A DNA stretch of 6,937 bases from an uncultured Bacteroidota bacterium (GTDB taxonomy: Bacteria; Bacteroidota; Bacteroidia; UBA7662), in the NCBI GenBank assembly GCA_903908015.1, contig CAIVQI010000335.1:1-6937 (forward strand), read 5' to 3'. The notes beneath the pieces are model-generated. The model ran no database searches and had not been told where the DNA came from. It saw only the letters and a program-made list of their open reading frames with translations. Made by a program: the position numbers and the translations under genes. Of this stretch, positions 4,773-6,937 are shown piece after piece. How positions within the stretch are numbered: the first letter of the stretch is position 1; every line of letters begins with the position of its first letter.

Positions 4773-6937
4773 TTTGAAAAATGTAGGCTTAAGCGCCCTT
4801 TTTGCGCTTAGCGCCCTTTTGGCGCCCGTACTTCTGCGGGTCGACATAGCCCATGCGCAGATTCTAAATCCCATTCGATGGACATTTGAAGTGGTGCAGC
4901 TGCAGCCCGATGAGGCTTTGTTTCGCGCTACGGCAAACATCGACAATGGATGGCATCTGTATGCGCAGGAAATGGATATTGAGGAGGGGCAATCGGGGCC
5001 CGAGCCCACAGCATTTACCTTTATTCCCCACCCGGATTTGCAACCTATGGGTAAAGTGGTGGAGCGTAGTAAGGTTTACGAAGAAAAGGCGGAGGTGTGG
5101 GAAGGGATGTTGGTGCGTTACTTCAAGAAAAAAGCGGTTTTTGAGCAGAAATTCAAGGTAAAACGCGATGGGGTACGGCTCAAGGGGAATGTTTACAGCA
5201 TGGTATGCGACGATGCGCAATGTCTGCCGCCAGAAGAAACTGAGTTTGACCTCAAGTTGACGGGTTACGCGAACCAAAATTTGTTGGATTCGGATACAAC
5301 GGCGGTCGGCTTGGGTAAGGGGGGCGCATCTGGTGCAGATTCAGGAAACTTGGGGGCGGGGACAGGGCAAGACCGTTTGTCTGTCGGGGGAGGAGCGGAA
5401 AGCGGACAGGGGGGGAAGGAACAGGGGAATGATGCCGGGGGGCAGACGGGCACCCTTTGGGCCATTTTTCTCGCGGGACTCCTGGGCGGATTTATTGCGC
5501 TGCTAACACCCTGTGTTTTTCCTATGATTCCCCTCACGGTCAGTTATTTCACCAAACAAAACGGCAGCCGTCGACAAGGGGTGATGAAGGCGCTGCTTTA
5601 TGGTTTGAGTATCGTGGTGATCTACGTGGCGTTGGGGTTGGTGGTGACTTTTGCTTTTGGTTCGGATGCGCTCAATGCTATGGCCAGTGACATCTGGTTT
5701 AATCTCGCATTTTTCGTTCTGCTGGTGGTGTTTGGGGTTTCTTTTTTGGGGGCATTCGAAATCACCTTACCCTCATCTTGGGTCAACCGGGCCGACACCA
5801 ACAGCGAGCGCGGGGGTTGGGCTGGCATATTTTTTATGGCCTTCACCCTGGCTTTGGTGTCGTTTAGTTGCACGGGACCCATCATTGGCACCCTGCTGGT
5901 TGAGGCAGCCACCCGAGGCGCTGTTTTAGGCCCTGCGGTGGGGATGACCGGCTTTGCGCTGGCTTTAGCGATGCCCTTCAGTGTTTTTGCCCTATTCCCG
6001 GGCTGGTTGAAAAGCCTGCCCCGTTCTGGCGGCTGGTTGAATCGCGTGAAGGTGGTGCTCGGACTTCTGGAACTGGCATTTGCCTTGAAGTTTTTGAGCA
6101 ATGTGGATTTGGCGTACCATTGGGGAATCCTGGACCGGGAGGTTTTTCTGGTGATTTGGATTACTCTTTTTTTGAGTTTGGGTCTATACCTCATGGGTTT
6201 TATTCGCTTCCCGCACGACGATCCAGGCCCTGAACCCCTGTCTGTCCCCCGTTTTCTTTTATCGGTGGTGGCACTTTCATTCACGTTTTATTTGGTTCCC
6301 GGTTTGTGGGGCGCCCCATTGAAATCGGTGAATGCCTTTCTTCCACCAATGGCCACACAAGACTTCGATATGACCCAGGCGGCTGTGGGAGGTAGATTGG
6401 GTTCGTTGCCGGGTGCATCGGGCACAGGAGGTGACAGCAAGGCTGCGCAGCATGATGGGGCATCTCCTCGCCTCTACAATGACTTATTCCATTGTCCGCA
6501 CGGACTTTCCTGTTTTTTCGACCTTGAGGAGGGACTGGCCTATGCCGAAAAGGCGAACAAACCCGTGATGATCGATTTCACAGGACACAGTTGTGTGAAT
6601 TGTCGCAAAATGGAAGCGAGTGTTTGGGCCGACCCGGTAGTGTTGCAGATGCTGCGCGATTCATTTGTGTTGGTCTCTTTGTATGTCGATGATAAAACGG
6701 CGCTACCCGAATCCCAGCAGTATGTGAGCACATTCAGTGGGAAGAAAGTGAAAACGCTGGGCAATAAATGGAGCGATTATCAGGCTTCAGCGTTTGGGAT
6801 CAACTCCCAACCCTATTATGTGCTCATGACGGGCAACAAGAAGCAGTTGACCAAACCTTCTGCCTATGACCCCAACATTGAGCGCTACCGTACTTTTTTG
6901 CGCAATGGCCTCCGTGTATTTCGCGAACAGGGAAAAA
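4756..6937 (+). CDS. dsbD: DsbD-type thiol:disulfide interchange protein, 3' end cut by window
   Basis: An open frame of 727 codons running off the right edge. A signal peptide occupies residues 1-34 (cleavage AHA|Q). The periplasmic DsbD-alpha-like domain (about 35-177) carries the cysteine pair C151/C156 in VCDDAQCLPPEE. A glycine-rich linker (178-233) leads to the CcdA-like membrane domain from W235, with the redox cysteines C253 (LLTPCVFPMIPLTVSYF) and C372 (SFSCTGPIIG). A C-terminal thioredoxin-like domain holds the active site C613-V-N-C616 in DFTGHSCVNCRKMEASVW, plus the cis-proline region NSQPYYVL. The family passes electrons from cytoplasmic thioredoxin through the membrane to periplasmic partners, including cytochrome c maturation and disulfide isomerase systems. 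The ATG at 4756 overlaps the VOC stop; it is the start that gives a complete signal peptide, with TTG 4774 as a weaker alternative. The visible end (FLRNGLRVFREQGK) resembles the family C-terminus, so few residues are probably missing. Confidence 0.95.
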   Translation, partial: MFGAINLKNVGLSALFALSALLAPVLLRVDIAHAQILNPIRWTFEVVQLQPDEALFRATANIDNGWHLYAQEMDIEEGQSGPEPTAFTFIPHPDLQPMGKVVERSKVYEEKAEVWEGMLVRYFKKKAVFEQKFKVKRDGVRLKGNVYSMVCDDAQCLPPEETEFDLKLTGYANQNLLDSDTTAVGLGKGGASGADSGNLGAGTGQDRLSVGGGAESGQGGKEQGNDAGGQTGTLWAIFLAGLLGGFIALLTPCVFPMIPLTVSYFTKQNGSRRQGVMKALLYGLSIVVIYVALGLVVTFAFGSDALNAMASDIWFNLAFFVLLVVFGVSFLGAFEITLPSSWVNRADTNSERGGWAGIFFMAFTLALVSFSCTGPIIGTLLVEAATRGAVLGPAVGMTGFALALAMPFSVFALFPGWLKSLPRSGGWLNRVKVVLGLLELAFALKFLSNVDLAYHWGILDREVFLVIWITLFLSLGLYLMGFIRFPHDDPGPEPLSVPRFLLSVVALSFTFYLVPGLWGAPLKSVNAFLPPMATQDFDMTQAAVGGRLGSLPGASGTGGDSKAAQHDGASPRLYNDLFHCPHGLSCFFDLEEGLAYAEKANKPVMIDFTGHSCVNCRKMEASVWADPVVLQMLRDSFVLVSLYVDDKTALPESQQYVSTFSGKKVKTLGNKWSDYQASAFGINSQPYYVLMTGNKKQLTKPSAYDPNIERYRTFLRNGLRVFREQGK
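4789..4824 (+). repeat. Two-copy 18-base tandem repeat in the dsbD signal peptide
   Basis: 4789-4806 and 4807-4824 are identical at 15 of 18 positions and encode LSALFA followed by LSALLA. The duplication forms the hydrophobic core of the signal peptide and keeps the frame. It looks like a local slippage duplication later altered by substitutions. Confidence 0.7.

Noticed and set aside
5622..6284. 220-residue minus-strand open frame rich in K, R, S and T
   Set aside because: Lies fully antisense to the conserved membrane domain of DsbD, has biased low-complexity composition and no recognisable motif; it is a shadow frame.
1..6937. CRISPR array, tRNA or rRNA gene, insertion sequence, toxin-antitoxin or defence module
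   Set aside because: No spaced repeats, transposase or nuclease motifs, or structured RNA signatures were seen by eye; nearly all of the window is taken up by six ordinary protein genes.

Overview
The window is typical Bacteroidota DNA with moderately high GC. Several gene forms point there: a DsbD with a GHSCVNCRKME thioredoxin motif, a GT2 enzyme fused to a WcaJ-like membrane region, and a recognisable TTG-N21-TAnnTTTG promoter, with no clear Shine-Dalgarno sites where checked. A Saprospiria-like lineage is a guess from GC and protein style, not something the sequence proves. Coding density is very high and no gene-free stretch exceeds about 160 bases.

Layout. (i) 2-718 (+) is the C-terminal part of a TIGR01777/YfcH-family epimerase-like SDR protein, cut by the left window edge. 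(ii) 4221-741 (-) is a probable three-gene operon, read right to left: a small exported beta-barrel-like protein of unknown function (4221-3598), a 668-residue GT2 glycosyltransferase fused to a membrane/Rossmann/degenerate sugar-transferase module (3573-1567), and a class I SAM methyltransferase (1562-741). The intergenic gaps are 24 and 4 bases. The methyltransferase converges on the epimerase gene with only 22 bases between them, and no terminator hairpin is visible there. (iii) 4377-6937 (+) is a divergent pair: a VOC (glyoxalase-fold) protein and, overlapping it by 17 bases, a DsbD-type thiol:disulfide interchange protein that runs off the right edge, probably only a short distance before its stop.

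The GT2 and methyltransferase genes look like a small glycan-modification unit: one transfers a sugar at the membrane and the other probably methylates a sugar or lipid-linked product. The barrel gene in front of them has no obvious link except shared transcription. The DsbD-like protein would carry reducing equivalents across the inner membrane to periplasmic thiol proteins.

I did not find a clearly new defence, mobile or RNA system. The most notable item is the GT2 protein. Its C-terminal half keeps the fold signatures of a polyprenyl-phosphate sugar-1-phosphate transferase (WcaJ type) but lacks the stretch that carries the catalytic residues. The second most notable is a promoter in the divergent region that argues for a GTG start for the barrel gene, 126 bases downstream of the longest ATG start.
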